From Hyphococcus sp. (lineage in GTDB: Bacteria; Pseudomonadota; Alphaproteobacteria; Caulobacterales; Parvularculaceae): a DNA stretch of 64,000 nucleotides. Under the pieces are notes generated by a model. That model saw only the letters and a program-made list of their open reading frames with translations, made no database searches and was not told the origin of the DNA. The translations under genes were made by a program, and so were the position numbers. Shown here piece after piece: positions 8,205 to 17,142 of this stretch; the stretch's first letter is position 1; each line of letters starts with the position of its first letter. The DNA lies in NCBI GenBank assembly GCA_021776295.1, contig JAJFGE010000069.1, positions 30,992 to 94,991 on the forward strand, given 5' to 3'.

Positions 8205-9944
8205 ATGAAAACCAATCGGCGGGATATTTTGCGCGGCGCGGCGCTGACGGGGGTGGTTGCGGGGGCGGGCGCGCTTTCCGCCTGCGGCGAGGGCGTCAAG
8301 GCGCCATCGCCTGCGAATGCGGTTGGCGATGAAATTACCACCCGCACCCTTGCCGAGGCGGAAAAGCTTCAGGGCATTTCCCTCACCCCGGCTGAGCGCG
8401 AGCAGATGTTGGGCGATCTTGAAGCCAAACTTGAGGCGCTAGCGCGGTTGCGCGCGGTGGATATGCCCAACACTGATGCGCCGGCGCTATTGTTTGACCC
8501 CAAGCTGCCCGGAAAATCAGTTCGCTCACAGAAGAATATTCTGGCTCTGTCAGAGGCTAAAAAACCGCTGCCGGACAAAGACGCAGATATCGCGTTCGCC
8601 AGCGTCGTGGAACAGGGCCAATGGCTGCGCGCCGGCGCTATCAGCGCTACAAGGCTGACGGAAATTTACTTAAAGCGCATCGAGCAATATGACGCGGACT
8701 TGCGCGCCTTTATCACCGTGACGCCGGCGATCGCGCGTTTGCAGGCGGCCAAGGCTGATAAGGATTTCGCCGCCGGGCGCGTGCGCAGCGCGTTGCAGGG
8801 TATTGCCTATGGGTTGAAAGATCTGGTTGACACCAAAGAGATAAAAACCACCTGGGGCGCGACGCCCTATAAAACCCGGACGCCGGACCATGACGCGCAA
8901 ATCGTCCGCAAGCTGCAACGCGCCGGCGCGGTGATGCTCGGCAAGACCTCTTGCGGCGCGCTCGCCTATGGCGATCAGTGGTTTGATGCGCGCACCAAAA
9001 ACCCCTGGAACATAAAAGAAGGCTCATCAGGCTCGTCCGCCGGATCAGCTTCGGCGACAGCAGCGGGGCTGTGCAGCTTTGGCGTCGGAACGGAAACGCT
9101 TGGCTCGATCATCTCGCCGTCGGAGCGTTGCGGCGCTGCGGGATTGCGGCCAACTTTCGGGCGTGTCTCACGCCATGGGGTGATGGCGCTGTGCTGGTCG
9201 CTCGACAAAATCGGCGCTATCTGCCGCAGCGTAGAAGACACCGCCGCTGTATTGTCGGCTATGAATGGTTATGATGCGGACGATCCTTCCACTGCGCGGA
9301 TTGGTTTTACCTATGACAGCGCCGTCGATGTCGCGGGGATGACGGTCGGCTATGTACCGGCGTGGTTTGAAGAGGGCGATGCCGCTGACCGCGCCGGGCT
9401 GGAGGCATTGCGCGGGCTCGGCGTGACGGTGAAGGAATTTGCCTGGCCGGAGCTGAGCTTTGATGCGTTGATTGAAATTGTGCTGGTGGAATCGGCGGCG
9501 GCTTTTGCCGAGCTTACCCTGTCCGGGGGTGATGACGAACTGGTGTGGCAGGAGCCGCAAGCCTGGCCAAATACATGGCGCGCGGCGCGGTTTATTTCCG
9601 CGGTGGACTATGTGCAGATGGACCGGCTGCGGCGCAAGCTGATGCAGGATATGCGTATGGCGTTCGAAGGCTTCGATGCATTGATCGGCCCGCATTTTGC
9701 CGGCGGCGCGCTTCTCGCCACCAACATGACCGGCCATCCGCAACTGGCGTTGCGCACCGGGTTCGCGCAAAAACCAAACCGCACCCTGGCAACCAGTGAA
9801 ACGCCGGAAGGTGCGGAGACATTTCGCGTGCCGCGCGGGGTTAGTCTGTGGGGAGACTTGTTTCAGGAAGGCAAAATCATTGCGCTCGGCGCAGCGATGG
9901 AAAAAGCGCTTGGTGTTTCAAGTGAGCGGCCTCCGGGTTTTTAA
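8205..9944 (+). CDS. Exported amidase-signature lipoprotein
   Basis: 579 residues. It has a twin-arginine-like start (NRRDILRG) and a lipobox (ALSAC), so it is probably exported folded and lipid-anchored. The amidase-signature Ser-Ser-Lys catalytic triad is visible: lysine in YGLKDLVDTK and the two serines in the glycine/serine-rich stretch SSGSSAGSASATAAG. These enzymes hydrolyse C-N amide bonds; the substrate cannot be told. It resembles GatA-like amidases annotated from alphaproteobacteria. The start at 8205 is chosen over the track's GTG at 8175 because of the signal peptide and AAAGGCGAG upstream. Its stop codon overlaps that of the convergent next gene. Confidence 0.85.
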   Translation: MKTNRRDILRGAALTGVVAGAGALSACGEGVKAPSPANAVGDEITTRTLAEAEKLQGISLTPAEREQMLGDLEAKLEALARLRAVDMPNTDAPALLFDPKLPGKSVRSQKNILALSEAKKPLPDKDADIAFASVVEQGQWLRAGAISATRLTEIYLKRIEQYDADLRAFITVTPAIARLQAAKADKDFAAGRVRSALQGIAYGLKDLVDTKEIKTTWGATPYKTRTPDHDAQIVRKLQRAGAVMLGKTSCGALAYGDQWFDARTKNPWNIKEGSSGSSAGSASATAAGLCSFGVGTETLGSIISPSERCGAAGLRPTFGRVSRHGVMALCWSLDKIGAICRSVEDTAAVLSAMNGYDADDPSTARIGFTYDSAVDVAGMTVGYVPAWFEEGDAADRAGLEALRGLGVTVKEFAWPELSFDALIEIVLVESAAAFAELTLSGGDDELVWQEPQAWPNTWRAARFISAVDYVQMDRLRRKLMQDMRMAFEGFDALIGPHFAGGALLATNMTGHPQLALRTGFAQKPNRTLATSETPEGAETFRVPRGVSLWGDLFQEGKIIALGAAMEKALGVSSERPPGF

Positions 9945-10750
9945 GTTTTATAGCGCGCTCCCTTGACGGGCGGGCTTTCTGGCGCGCCGGCGAAACACTG
10001 AGCGATCTCCATCCAGCGTGAAGCGTTGTCGCCAATGGTCTCAAGAGATGTGTCCGCAATATTGCGCGTCTGCGTGACGACTTGGGCAAAGTGAACCGCC
10101 TCGCCAATCACTGCATTGCCCTCTTGCGCCTCGTTCCATTCCCAAACCCCGCCCGATGGCGCCGTCAGCCGCACATAGGGCTTGGGCAAGGGGACATCTT
10201 GCCCGCGATTTTTAAACGTCCAGCTATAGGTAGTAACACCCAAGTGACAAATATTCCGGATACGGTCTTTTTCCGCGCGCGCAAGCCCCAGTACGTCAAA
10301 CACCCCCTGTCCATGAGCCCAGCTCTCCATTTGCCGGGCGGTCATTTTTGATCGTGCTGTCATGTCCGGCCCTACCCAGGCGATACGGGCGTGCGGGTCG
10401 GCGCAGGCGTAACTGTTGGCAAGCTCGGGATAATAGTTGCGCCAGGCATCCAATAACGCGCGCCCGTGCAGCCCGTTTAGCGTCTCATCAAGCCATATCC
10501 GCTGCACTTGGCGGTGGGTTTTCCCGGCAATCAAGTGCTCAGCTATAGCGGTAATAAAGACCTGAAACTGTTCGCGCCCCGCAAGCGTCAGTCCGGCGGC
10601 GATGTTCCACATATGCAGATGGGCGATGACATCTTCGATAGTCCAGTCTTTGAAAAGCGTGAGCCTGCCAAGCGTTTTCTCATCGGCGCCATCAAGTATG
10701 TTCTCCAGCGCGCGGCTTTCATCGGCAAAGTCTTGGGCTTCATTCATCAT
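9941..10750 (-). CDS. TIGR03084-type DinB/mycothiol-maleylpyruvate isomerase-like protein
   Basis: 269 residues. The N-terminal four-helix DinB/MDMPI-like domain (about 5-160) has FKDWTIEDVIAHLHMWN with candidate metal ligands and MTARQMESWAHGQGVFDVLG; a second domain follows (about 190-260). This matches the family described as TIGR03084, putative metal-binding proteins often found beside acyl-CoA carboxylase and AtuA genes. Its reaction is not known. It starts 15 bases downstream of the carboxylase alpha gene, so it is probably the last gene of that operon. Its stop codon shares the sequence TTAA with the amidase stop on the other strand. Confidence 0.8.
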   Translation of the reverse strand: MMNEAQDFADESRALENILDGADEKTLGRLTLFKDWTIEDVIAHLHMWNIAAGLTLAGREQFQVFITAIAEHLIAGKTHRQVQRIWLDETLNGLHGRALLDAWRNYYPELANSYACADPHARIAWVGPDMTARSKMTARQMESWAHGQGVFDVLGLARAEKDRIRNICHLGVTTYSWTFKNRGQDVPLPKPYVRLTAPSGGVWEWNEAQEGNAVIGEAVHFAQVVTQTRNIADTSLETIGDNASRWMEIAQCFAGAPESPPVKGARYKT

Positions 10751-10765
10751 AGCGCGGACGGGCCA

Positions 10766-12772
10766 TTATTCTGCGGCGGAGATTTCCATAATTAATGCAT
10801 TGACCGGGATTTGCACGCCGGCGCTAAAGTGAATATCAGCGACGACGCCGTCAATCTCGGCGTATAGCTCATGCTGCATTTTCATCGCCTCAAGAACCGC
10901 CAGACGCGTCCCCCGCGCAACTTTCTGTCCGGGCGCCACGCAGACATCAACCAGCATGCCATGCATCGGTGCGGTAACAGCCCCGGCGCCGGCGCTGTCG
11001 GTCGTTGTGGCGATGATTGCGTTCAAGTTTTGCAAGTCGAAGTCGCGGCCGTCGATGGAGATTTGTATTCTGGCATGGGCCGCGTCGTCGGGCAGGTTGA
11101 ATGAAATCATATGCCGGGCGCCTTCGATAGAAAACACGGCTTCATAGCGCTCAATCTTGACGGCCTCCACAGCTATCGTCCGGCCTTCATGCTCGACATG
11201 ATACTGCTTCGGTCCGACAGGCGTTACGGTAAGGTTTAATGTTTGGTCGCCATCGACAAAACTATACGGCGTGATGATTTTTGTCGCACTCGTCCAGTTT
11301 GCGAGCGCCGGTGATACGCACACCGTCTGCGCCAGCATTCGTGCGTGCGCGGCTTCATATAACAGTACGACGGCGCAGGCGGCGTCCTCGGCGTCGAGCT
11401 TCGGGGCGGCGAGATCTTCGCTCGAAAACGCCTCCTCTATGAACGCGGTTGTTGCCTCGCCCTTGGCAAAAGCGGGGCGTTCCAGCGCGTCGATGAGAAA
11501 ATTTTTATTGGTCGCGACGCCGAACAGGGTTGTGCGTTTCAACACTTCAATCAACTTGCGTCGCGCCTCGTTGCGGCTGGATCCATGGGCGATGATTTTC
11601 GCAATCATCGGATCGTAATAGGAGGATATGTCGCCGCCAGTAGTGATGCCGGCGTCAATCCGAATCCCGGGCGCGATCGCCGGGCGCCACAGATCAACCG
11701 GCCCGGCGGCGGGTAGAAATCCCTGAGAAACATCTTCTGCATAAAGACGAGCCTCGATAGCATGGCCGGTCAGCTCGACATCGTCTTGTGAAAAGCCAAG
11801 CGCTTCGCCTTGCGCGACGCGGATTTGCAGCGCGACGAGATCGCGGCCCGTCACCATTTCCGTTACCGGATGCTCCACCTGCAGGCGCGTGTTCATTTCC
11901 AGAAAATAAAACGCGTCCTCGCTATCCAGCAAAAACTCAACCGTGCCGGCGCCAAGATAGTTGATATCGTGCGCGGCTTTAACGGCGGCGGCGCCGATTT
12001 TCTTGCGCAGCGCCGGCGTCATCACCGGGCAGGGCGCTTCTTCCAGCACCTTTTGATGCCGGCGCTGCACCGAACAGTCGCGCTCGCCAAGATGAACGAC
12101 ATTGCCATGCCGGTCGGCGAAAATCTGGATTTCAACATGGCGCGGGCTTATGATTGCGCGCTCAAGGATTAACTCACCGGACCCAAACGCATTTTCCGCC
12201 TCGCTGCGGGCGGCTTTAAGCGCGTCGGCGAGGTCGCACTCGCTTTCGACTAAACGCATACCGCGCCCGCCGCCGCCGCTTGCGGCCTTGACCATCAGCG
12301 GAAATCCAACTTCGCTCGCCGCATTGATCAGCGCGTCGTCTGACTGGTCCGCACCATGATAACCTGGCACGCATGCGACCCCGGCGTCGATCATCCGGCG
12401 TTTGGCCTTCGCCTTGTCGCCCATCAGCGCGATGGCGTCGGGCGCGGGGCCAATAAAAATAATCCCGGCTTCACCGCAAGCCTCGGCGAAGGCTGCATTC
12501 TCCGACAGAAATCCGTAGCCGGGGTGAATGGCCTCTGCACCGCTGTTGCGGGCAGCGTCGATAATTCGTGTCGCGTCGAGATAGGACTGTGCCGCCGGCG
12601 CCGGGCCGAGCCGGCAGGCGGCATCGGCCATTTTGACATGCGGCGCATCGGCGTCGGCATCTGAATAGACCGCGATGGTGCGCAATCCCATTTCGTGCGC
12701 ACTGCGCATGATGCGACAGGCGATCTCACCGCGATTGGCGATCAGGATGCTTGAGAAAGGTGCTGGCGTCAT
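10766..12772 (-). CDS. Acyl-CoA carboxylase, biotin carboxylase/biotin carrier subunit
   Basis: 668 residues combining a biotin carboxylase (about 1-450: ILIANRGEIACRI, the ATP-grasp glycine loop in KAASGGGGRGMR, EMNTRLQVEHPVTE) with a C-terminal biotinyl domain whose target lysine is in EAMKM (about residue 631). It carboxylates its own biotin for the partner transferase encoded just upstream. The architecture is that of methylcrotonyl-, geranyl- or propionyl-CoA carboxylase alpha subunits. Next to an AtuA-family gene, a branched or isoprenoid acyl-CoA is more likely than acetyl-CoA. I start at 12772, where GAAGG precedes ATG; the track's 36 extra residues have no homologous look. Confidence 0.92.
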   Translation of the reverse strand: MTPAPFSSILIANRGEIACRIMRSAHEMGLRTIAVYSDADADAPHVKMADAACRLGPAPAAQSYLDATRIIDAARNSGAEAIHPGYGFLSENAAFAEACGEAGIIFIGPAPDAIALMGDKAKAKRRMIDAGVACVPGYHGADQSDDALINAASEVGFPLMVKAASGGGGRGMRLVESECDLADALKAARSEAENAFGSGELILERAIISPRHVEIQIFADRHGNVVHLGERDCSVQRRHQKVLEEAPCPVMTPALRKKIGAAAVKAAHDINYLGAGTVEFLLDSEDAFYFLEMNTRLQVEHPVTEMVTGRDLVALQIRVAQGEALGFSQDDVELTGHAIEARLYAEDVSQGFLPAAGPVDLWRPAIAPGIRIDAGITTGGDISSYYDPMIAKIIAHGSSRNEARRKLIEVLKRTTLFGVATNKNFLIDALERPAFAKGEATTAFIEEAFSSEDLAAPKLDAEDAACAVVLLYEAAHARMLAQTVCVSPALANWTSATKIITPYSFVDGDQTLNLTVTPVGPKQYHVEHEGRTIAVEAVKIERYEAVFSIEGARHMISFNLPDDAAHARIQISIDGRDFDLQNLNAIIATTTDSAGAGAVTAPMHGMLVDVCVAPGQKVARGTRLAVLEAMKMQHELYAEIDGVVADIHFSAGVQIPVNALIMEISAAE

Positions 12773-12782
12773 GCTTATACCT

Positions 12783-14405
12783 TCACATCCGCGCAATGCC
12801 GAAGCTGTTGGGCTTGACTTCGCGATGGCGCGCTTCCCAAACAGTCGCCAGTAAAAAGCCAAGCGTCTGGCGGGTCTCACGCGGGTCGATCATGCCGTCG
12901 TCGAGACAGTGACCAGAGGTGTAGAACGCGCCCGACTGCCGGTCGAACATATGCGCCAGCATTTTTTCCTGCATCGCCAGCTGGTCGCGGTTGACCTCCG
13001 CGCCGGCTTTTGCAGCCGTGCCCTCGGCGACAATGCTCATCACTTGCGCGGCCTGCGCGCCGCCCATAACACCGGTTGCGGCATTGGGCCAGGTGACGCA
13101 AAAATCGGGATCGTAACCCCGCCCGCACATGCCATAATTACCGGCGCCGAAACTGGCGCCAATCATAAAGGTAATACGCGGCACACTGACATTAGTTACG
13201 GCCTGGATCATTTTCGATCCGTGTTTAATCATGCCGCCTTGTTCATAGTCTTTGCCGACGAGATAGCCGGTTGTGTTTTGCAGAAACACCAGCGGAATAT
13301 CGGTCTGATCACATAGCTGCATGAATTGCGCAGCTTTCGTAGCGCCATCGGTGTCAATCGGGCCATTATTGCCGATCAAGCCGCAAGCGAGCCCATGGAC
13401 TTCCGCCTGGAGGCACACCGTGGAAACGCCATAGCCTGGTTTGAAGTCGCTAAAGTCCGAACCGTCAACAATGCGCGCGGCGAGCTCGCGCATGTCATAG
13501 GGTTTTTTATAGTCGCTCGGAACAATGCCGAGAATTTCGTCCGGATCATATTCCGGTTCACGAACGGTTTGTTGCGGCAGCGTTGGGCAGCGCGTGTTCC
13601 ACTGCAATCGCGAGACAACTTCGCGCGCCATCAGCGCCGCCTCGCCGTCATTTTCTGCAAGATACTCAACCAGTCCGGTGACAGACGCATGCATCTGCGC
13701 ACCGCCAAGTTCTTCTTCGGAGGCGATCTCTCCGGTTGCGGCTTTCAAGAGAGGCGGGCCGGCGAGAAACGCCTTGCCGCCGCCTTTGACGGCGATCACA
13801 TAGTCCGATAGGCCCGGCATGTAAGCGCCGCCGGCGGTTGATGAGCCGTGGAGGATGGAAATCACCGGCAGGCCTTGCTTGGAGAGGCGGGCAAGATTGG
13901 CGAATAATGTGCCGCCTTCCAAAAATCCGCCCACGGTGTAATTCATCAAATCACCGCCAGCGCTTTCAACCAGGTGAATGAAGGGCAGTTTCTGCGCCAG
14001 CGCGATTTCCTGCGCGCGTTTTAGCCGGTAGCCGCCAGCGACGGTCATCGCCCCAGCCTTGATGGCGCTGTCATCATTAACGATCGCGCAGCGCACGCCA
14101 TTGATAAAACCGATCCCTGACATGATGGTTGAGCCGGGAATGGATTTTTCTTCATTATCAGTATCAAGCAGATAGCCGGCAATATTGCCGATTTCAAAAT
14201 ACGGCATGCCAGGATCGAGGAGACGCGCGAGACGTTCGCGCGGCAACAACTGGCCGCGCTTTTCAAACCGCTCCTTGCGGCTGGCGGAGCGCGCCGGTGC
14301 ACGTGCGTTTAGCGCGCGCAATTTATCGACCAGCGCGGTCATGTCGGCGTGGTTTTGTCTGAAGCTATCAGACTGCGTATTTATCTTCGAGCGAAAAGCC
14401 GTCAT
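12783..14405 (-). CDS. Acyl-CoA carboxylase, carboxyltransferase beta subunit
   Basis: 540-residue carboxyltransferase with both crotonase-fold halves. It moves CO2 from biotin to the acyl-CoA. Typical segments are ERLARLLDPG, AIVNDDSAIKAGA, HGSSTAGGAYMPG and, in the second half, NTTGYLVGKDYEQGG and GASFGAGNYGMCGRGYDP. The last resembles methylcrotonyl/geranyl-CoA carboxylases rather than propionyl-CoA carboxylases. It lies 10 bases upstream of the biotin subunit and 13 bases after the AtuA gene, so the three form one operon. Substrate is inferred, not proven. Confidence 0.92.
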   Translation of the reverse strand: MTAFRSKINTQSDSFRQNHADMTALVDKLRALNARAPARSASRKERFEKRGQLLPRERLARLLDPGMPYFEIGNIAGYLLDTDNEEKSIPGSTIMSGIGFINGVRCAIVNDDSAIKAGAMTVAGGYRLKRAQEIALAQKLPFIHLVESAGGDLMNYTVGGFLEGGTLFANLARLSKQGLPVISILHGSSTAGGAYMPGLSDYVIAVKGGGKAFLAGPPLLKAATGEIASEEELGGAQMHASVTGLVEYLAENDGEAALMAREVVSRLQWNTRCPTLPQQTVREPEYDPDEILGIVPSDYKKPYDMRELAARIVDGSDFSDFKPGYGVSTVCLQAEVHGLACGLIGNNGPIDTDGATKAAQFMQLCDQTDIPLVFLQNTTGYLVGKDYEQGGMIKHGSKMIQAVTNVSVPRITFMIGASFGAGNYGMCGRGYDPDFCVTWPNAATGVMGGAQAAQVMSIVAEGTAAKAGAEVNRDQLAMQEKMLAHMFDRQSGAFYTSGHCLDDGMIDPRETRQTLGFLLATVWEARHREVKPNSFGIARM

Positions 14406-14418
14406 GAGAACGCCTTGG

Positions 14419-16227
14419 TCATGGGTTAGGGGCGAGAGATCGCGCTATCGGGATCGGATGGTCAAGCAGGATTTGCGCGAAGGCCTTGCCTTGCGGATCG
14501 TTACGAAGCGATGCAACGCCGCCGCCGCCCAGCACGGCGTCAATGAGGAAGTTGATTGCGTTTGAGCCGGGCAGAAAAAAGCGCTGCACTTTTGATGCGT
14601 CGTCGCCGCCCTCGATGAAATGCGCAAAGCGTTTGGCGACCGCCTGTTCGGTTAGCGCCGCCCAGATATAAGGCAGATAAGCGCCGTCGCGCGCGATGAC
14701 GCCGATATTGGCCTTGTCGCCTTTGTCACCGGACCGGCCCCAGGCAAGGTTGATAAGCGCAGTTTCGATGAGGTCGTCCTGATTTGGCGCCGCCGGTGGC
14801 TTGGGCCGGACAATCTGGCCGGAATTAAAAGCGATACCTGGTTTGTCATCGAAACTTGTCGCCTCACCCTCGAGATCGACCGTGACTGTGATAGTGTCCT
14901 TCGCAGTCAGATAGGAAAACAATCGCACCACCGGCATCGGTTTGGGCCGCCCAAACGAAAACCCGCTCAATCCAGGCGGCGTCGCCAGTCCCATCCCGGC
15001 AATTTCCTTCAGCAACAAGCCGGCGCCCATGGCGTCATCATGTTTGGCTGCAATTTTTAAAACTACTTCGCGGGCGCTGTCGATATTAGAAAAATCTCCA
15101 TACTGAGATTCTACGCCGATAACTTCAATGCTGGTTTCGCTAAAGTCAGCGGCGTTATATTGGCGAAGGATGTTGCGGCTGCGCCCAAAGACCGCATCGG
15201 CGAATGCGCACGCTTTGCGGCTCGCATCGACACCGGTGAAGCCGAGCAGCATGCCGGCGCGATAGCCGTCGTGATAGGTGAGGGAGGTTTTGTAAGTATC
15301 TGGCGCCGGCGCGCCTTTCGCGGGCGAGACGTGAACGCGATTGTCGCCATCTTGGGTGATGGTCACATCTGAAAAGTCGCAAACCACATCCGGCAGCATA
15401 TAGGCTTGCGGATCACCGATTTCGTAGACCAGTTGCTCTGAGACTGTGCCGACATTGACGATCCCGCCGGTGTTCACCGGCTTGGTGATAGTGAAACCGC
15501 CGTCGCTTGAGATTTCAGCGATGGGATAACCGATATTGGCGATGTCGCCCGCTGCTTCCCAATCGGTAAAGTTCCCCCCGGTCGCTTGCGGGCCGCATTC
15601 AAGGATGTGTCCCGCGAGGCAGCCGCTGGCGAGCATATCCCAATCATCGGCGCGCCAGCCGAATTCGTGTATGCAGGCGCCAAGGGTCACGGCGCTGTCG
15701 ACGGAGCGTCCGGTGATGACAATATCGGCGCCGCGATCCAGCGCATTGGCGATAGGGAAGGCGCCAAGATAGGTATTGATGCTGGCGATACTCTCTTTGT
15801 CAGGAAACTCGCCATCGCTATAGAGTTCGCGCGGCGGCGTTGTTGCGATTGCATCTTTGCGGTCGATTAAATCATCACCGGTGATGATAGCGACTTTCAA
15901 ATTGAGGCCTTGCTCTTTAATCAAGGCGCGGACCGCCGCGCCGCAGCTTGTCGGGTTGACGCCGCCGGCGTTGGAAATGATCTTGACGCCTTGGCGGGTA
16001 ATGTCACGTAGATTTGGTTTGAGTACAGAATATACAAAGTCCGTCGCATAGCCCGCTTGCGGGTCTTTATCGCGCGCCCGCGCCATGATCGACATGGTGA
16101 TTTCCGCAAGATAGTCGAAAACAATGTAATCGAGACCGCCGGCGGCCAATAGCTGCGGCGTCGCCGTTGCGCTCTCGCCCCAATAGCCGCTGGCGCCGCC
16201 GATGCGGATGGTGTTTTTGCCCGTCAT
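14419..16227 (-). CDS. AtuA-family protein (acyclic terpene utilisation)
   Basis: 602 residues. An N-terminal DUF1446/AtuA domain (about 5-460; IRIGGASGYWGES, DYLAEITMSIMARA, NAGGVNPTSC) is followed by a C-terminal ferredoxin-fold-like AtuA domain with the hallmark GRSGDKGDKANIG (about residue 495). AtuA is needed for citronellol/geraniol breakdown in Pseudomonas but its reaction is unknown. First gene of the operon AtuA - carboxyltransferase - biotin subunit - TIGR03084 protein. It is divergent from a TetR gene with two operator-like sequences between them. That this organism uses terpenes is an inference. Confidence 0.9.
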   Translation of the reverse strand: MTGKNTIRIGGASGYWGESATATPQLLAAGGLDYIVFDYLAEITMSIMARARDKDPQAGYATDFVYSVLKPNLRDITRQGVKIISNAGGVNPTSCGAAVRALIKEQGLNLKVAIITGDDLIDRKDAIATTPPRELYSDGEFPDKESIASINTYLGAFPIANALDRGADIVITGRSVDSAVTLGACIHEFGWRADDWDMLASGCLAGHILECGPQATGGNFTDWEAAGDIANIGYPIAEISSDGGFTITKPVNTGGIVNVGTVSEQLVYEIGDPQAYMLPDVVCDFSDVTITQDGDNRVHVSPAKGAPAPDTYKTSLTYHDGYRAGMLLGFTGVDASRKACAFADAVFGRSRNILRQYNAADFSETSIEVIGVESQYGDFSNIDSAREVVLKIAAKHDDAMGAGLLLKEIAGMGLATPPGLSGFSFGRPKPMPVVRLFSYLTAKDTITVTVDLEGEATSFDDKPGIAFNSGQIVRPKPPAAPNQDDLIETALINLAWGRSGDKGDKANIGVIARDGAYLPYIWAALTEQAVAKRFAHFIEGGDDASKVQRFFLPGSNAINFLIDAVLGGGGVASLRNDPQGKAFAQILLDHPIPIARSLAPNP

Positions 16228-16276
16228 AAGGCGTCTTCCGCGAAAATCCTAAAGGCTTGTAAAATCTGATAATTAA

Positions 16277-16307
16277 GAGTAATACTCATCTATCATGAAT
16301 ATCACTC
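16277..16307. promoter_or_regulatory. Pair of operator-like sites in the atuA-tetR intergenic region
   Basis: Two related 11-mers, GAGTAATACTC (16277-16287, a perfect 5-1-5 palindrome) and GAATATCACTC (16297-16307), are spaced exactly 20 bases centre to centre, about two DNA turns. They lie between the AtuA operon and the divergent TetR gene. This layout is typical of TetR autoregulation and control of the adjacent operon. Assignment is by position and symmetry. Confidence 0.5.
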
Positions 16308-16356
16308 AGTCGTAAAAAGTCAATGCGCATAAGCGCGCTAAGTTCCGTTGAATGCG

Positions 16357-17133
16357 ATGAAAAGGGCAGTGAAACTACCGATGCCGGTGCGGAAAAAATC
16401 ACGGATCGCCAAATCGAACGGGCGCAAACCTTCTCTCGCTCCGACCCGGCGCGAGCGCGTTCAATCCAAGGAAGATGCGATTATCGCCGCAGCGCATAAG
16501 AGCCTGACGGCGCGCGGGTTTACGAAAACCACAATGTCGGAGATTGCCCGCAAAGCCGGCGTGGCGGAGGGAACGCTGTATCTTTATTTCAACAACAAGA
16601 ACGCGCTGGCGCGCGCGGTTTTGGCGGCGTTTTATAAGCGCCTCACCGAGACGGCGAAGACGGGCGTCGCCAAATGCGCGACGACCAGAGAAAAGCTTGA
16701 GTTTTTGGCGCGCCACCACCTTGAAAACATCATCGGCGAGCGCCGCCTGCTTGAGCTGATCGCCAGCGATGTGCGCAACACCGAAGCCTATGAGGGCAGC
16801 GATATCTATAAGATGAACCGGGATTATGTCGCGGTGTTTGACGATGTGATGCGTGATGGCGCCTGGCGGGGCGAGATTGAAAACGGTAACGCACAGTGGA
16901 TCAAGCGCGATATTTTTTTCGGCAGTCTGGAATATGCGATGCGGACGCTGCTAATGAAAAAGCGGTCCAGCAAGAAAGATATCGCCGCCGTTGTCGTTGA
17001 ATTGGTGACGCTACTGATGGGCGGTGTGGATGCGCAGGCAAAACCCATGTCAGATCGCGACCTGGTAAAAGCAGTGGAACGGGTTGACGCTGCGGCATTG
17101 CGGCTTGAACGTCTTTCAACGGTGAAAATGTGA
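16357..17133 (+). CDS. TetR-family transcriptional regulator
   Basis: About 258 residues. After a basic N-terminal tail of about 30 residues comes a TetR helix-turn-helix (AIIAAAHKSLTARGFTKTTMSEIARKAGVAEGTLYLYFNNKN), then an all-helical ligand domain. TetR proteins near acyl-CoA genes often sense an acyl-CoA. The gene is divergent from the AtuA-carboxylase operon and 9 bases upstream of two acyl-CoA dehydrogenase genes, so it probably represses both. The start is uncertain: the track uses TTG 16348; I use ATG 16357, and ATG 16381 is also possible. None has a strong ribosome-binding site. Confidence 0.88.
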   Translation: MKRAVKLPMPVRKKSRIAKSNGRKPSLAPTRRERVQSKEDAIIAAAHKSLTARGFTKTTMSEIARKAGVAEGTLYLYFNNKNALARAVLAAFYKRLTETAKTGVAKCATTREKLEFLARHHLENIIGERRLLELIASDVRNTEAYEGSDIYKMNRDYVAVFDDVMRDGAWRGEIENGNAQWIKRDIFFGSLEYAMRTLLMKKRSSKKDIAAVVVELVTLLMGGVDAQAKPMSDRDLVKAVERVDAAALRLERLSTVKM

Positions 17134-17142
17134 GCGAATGAT

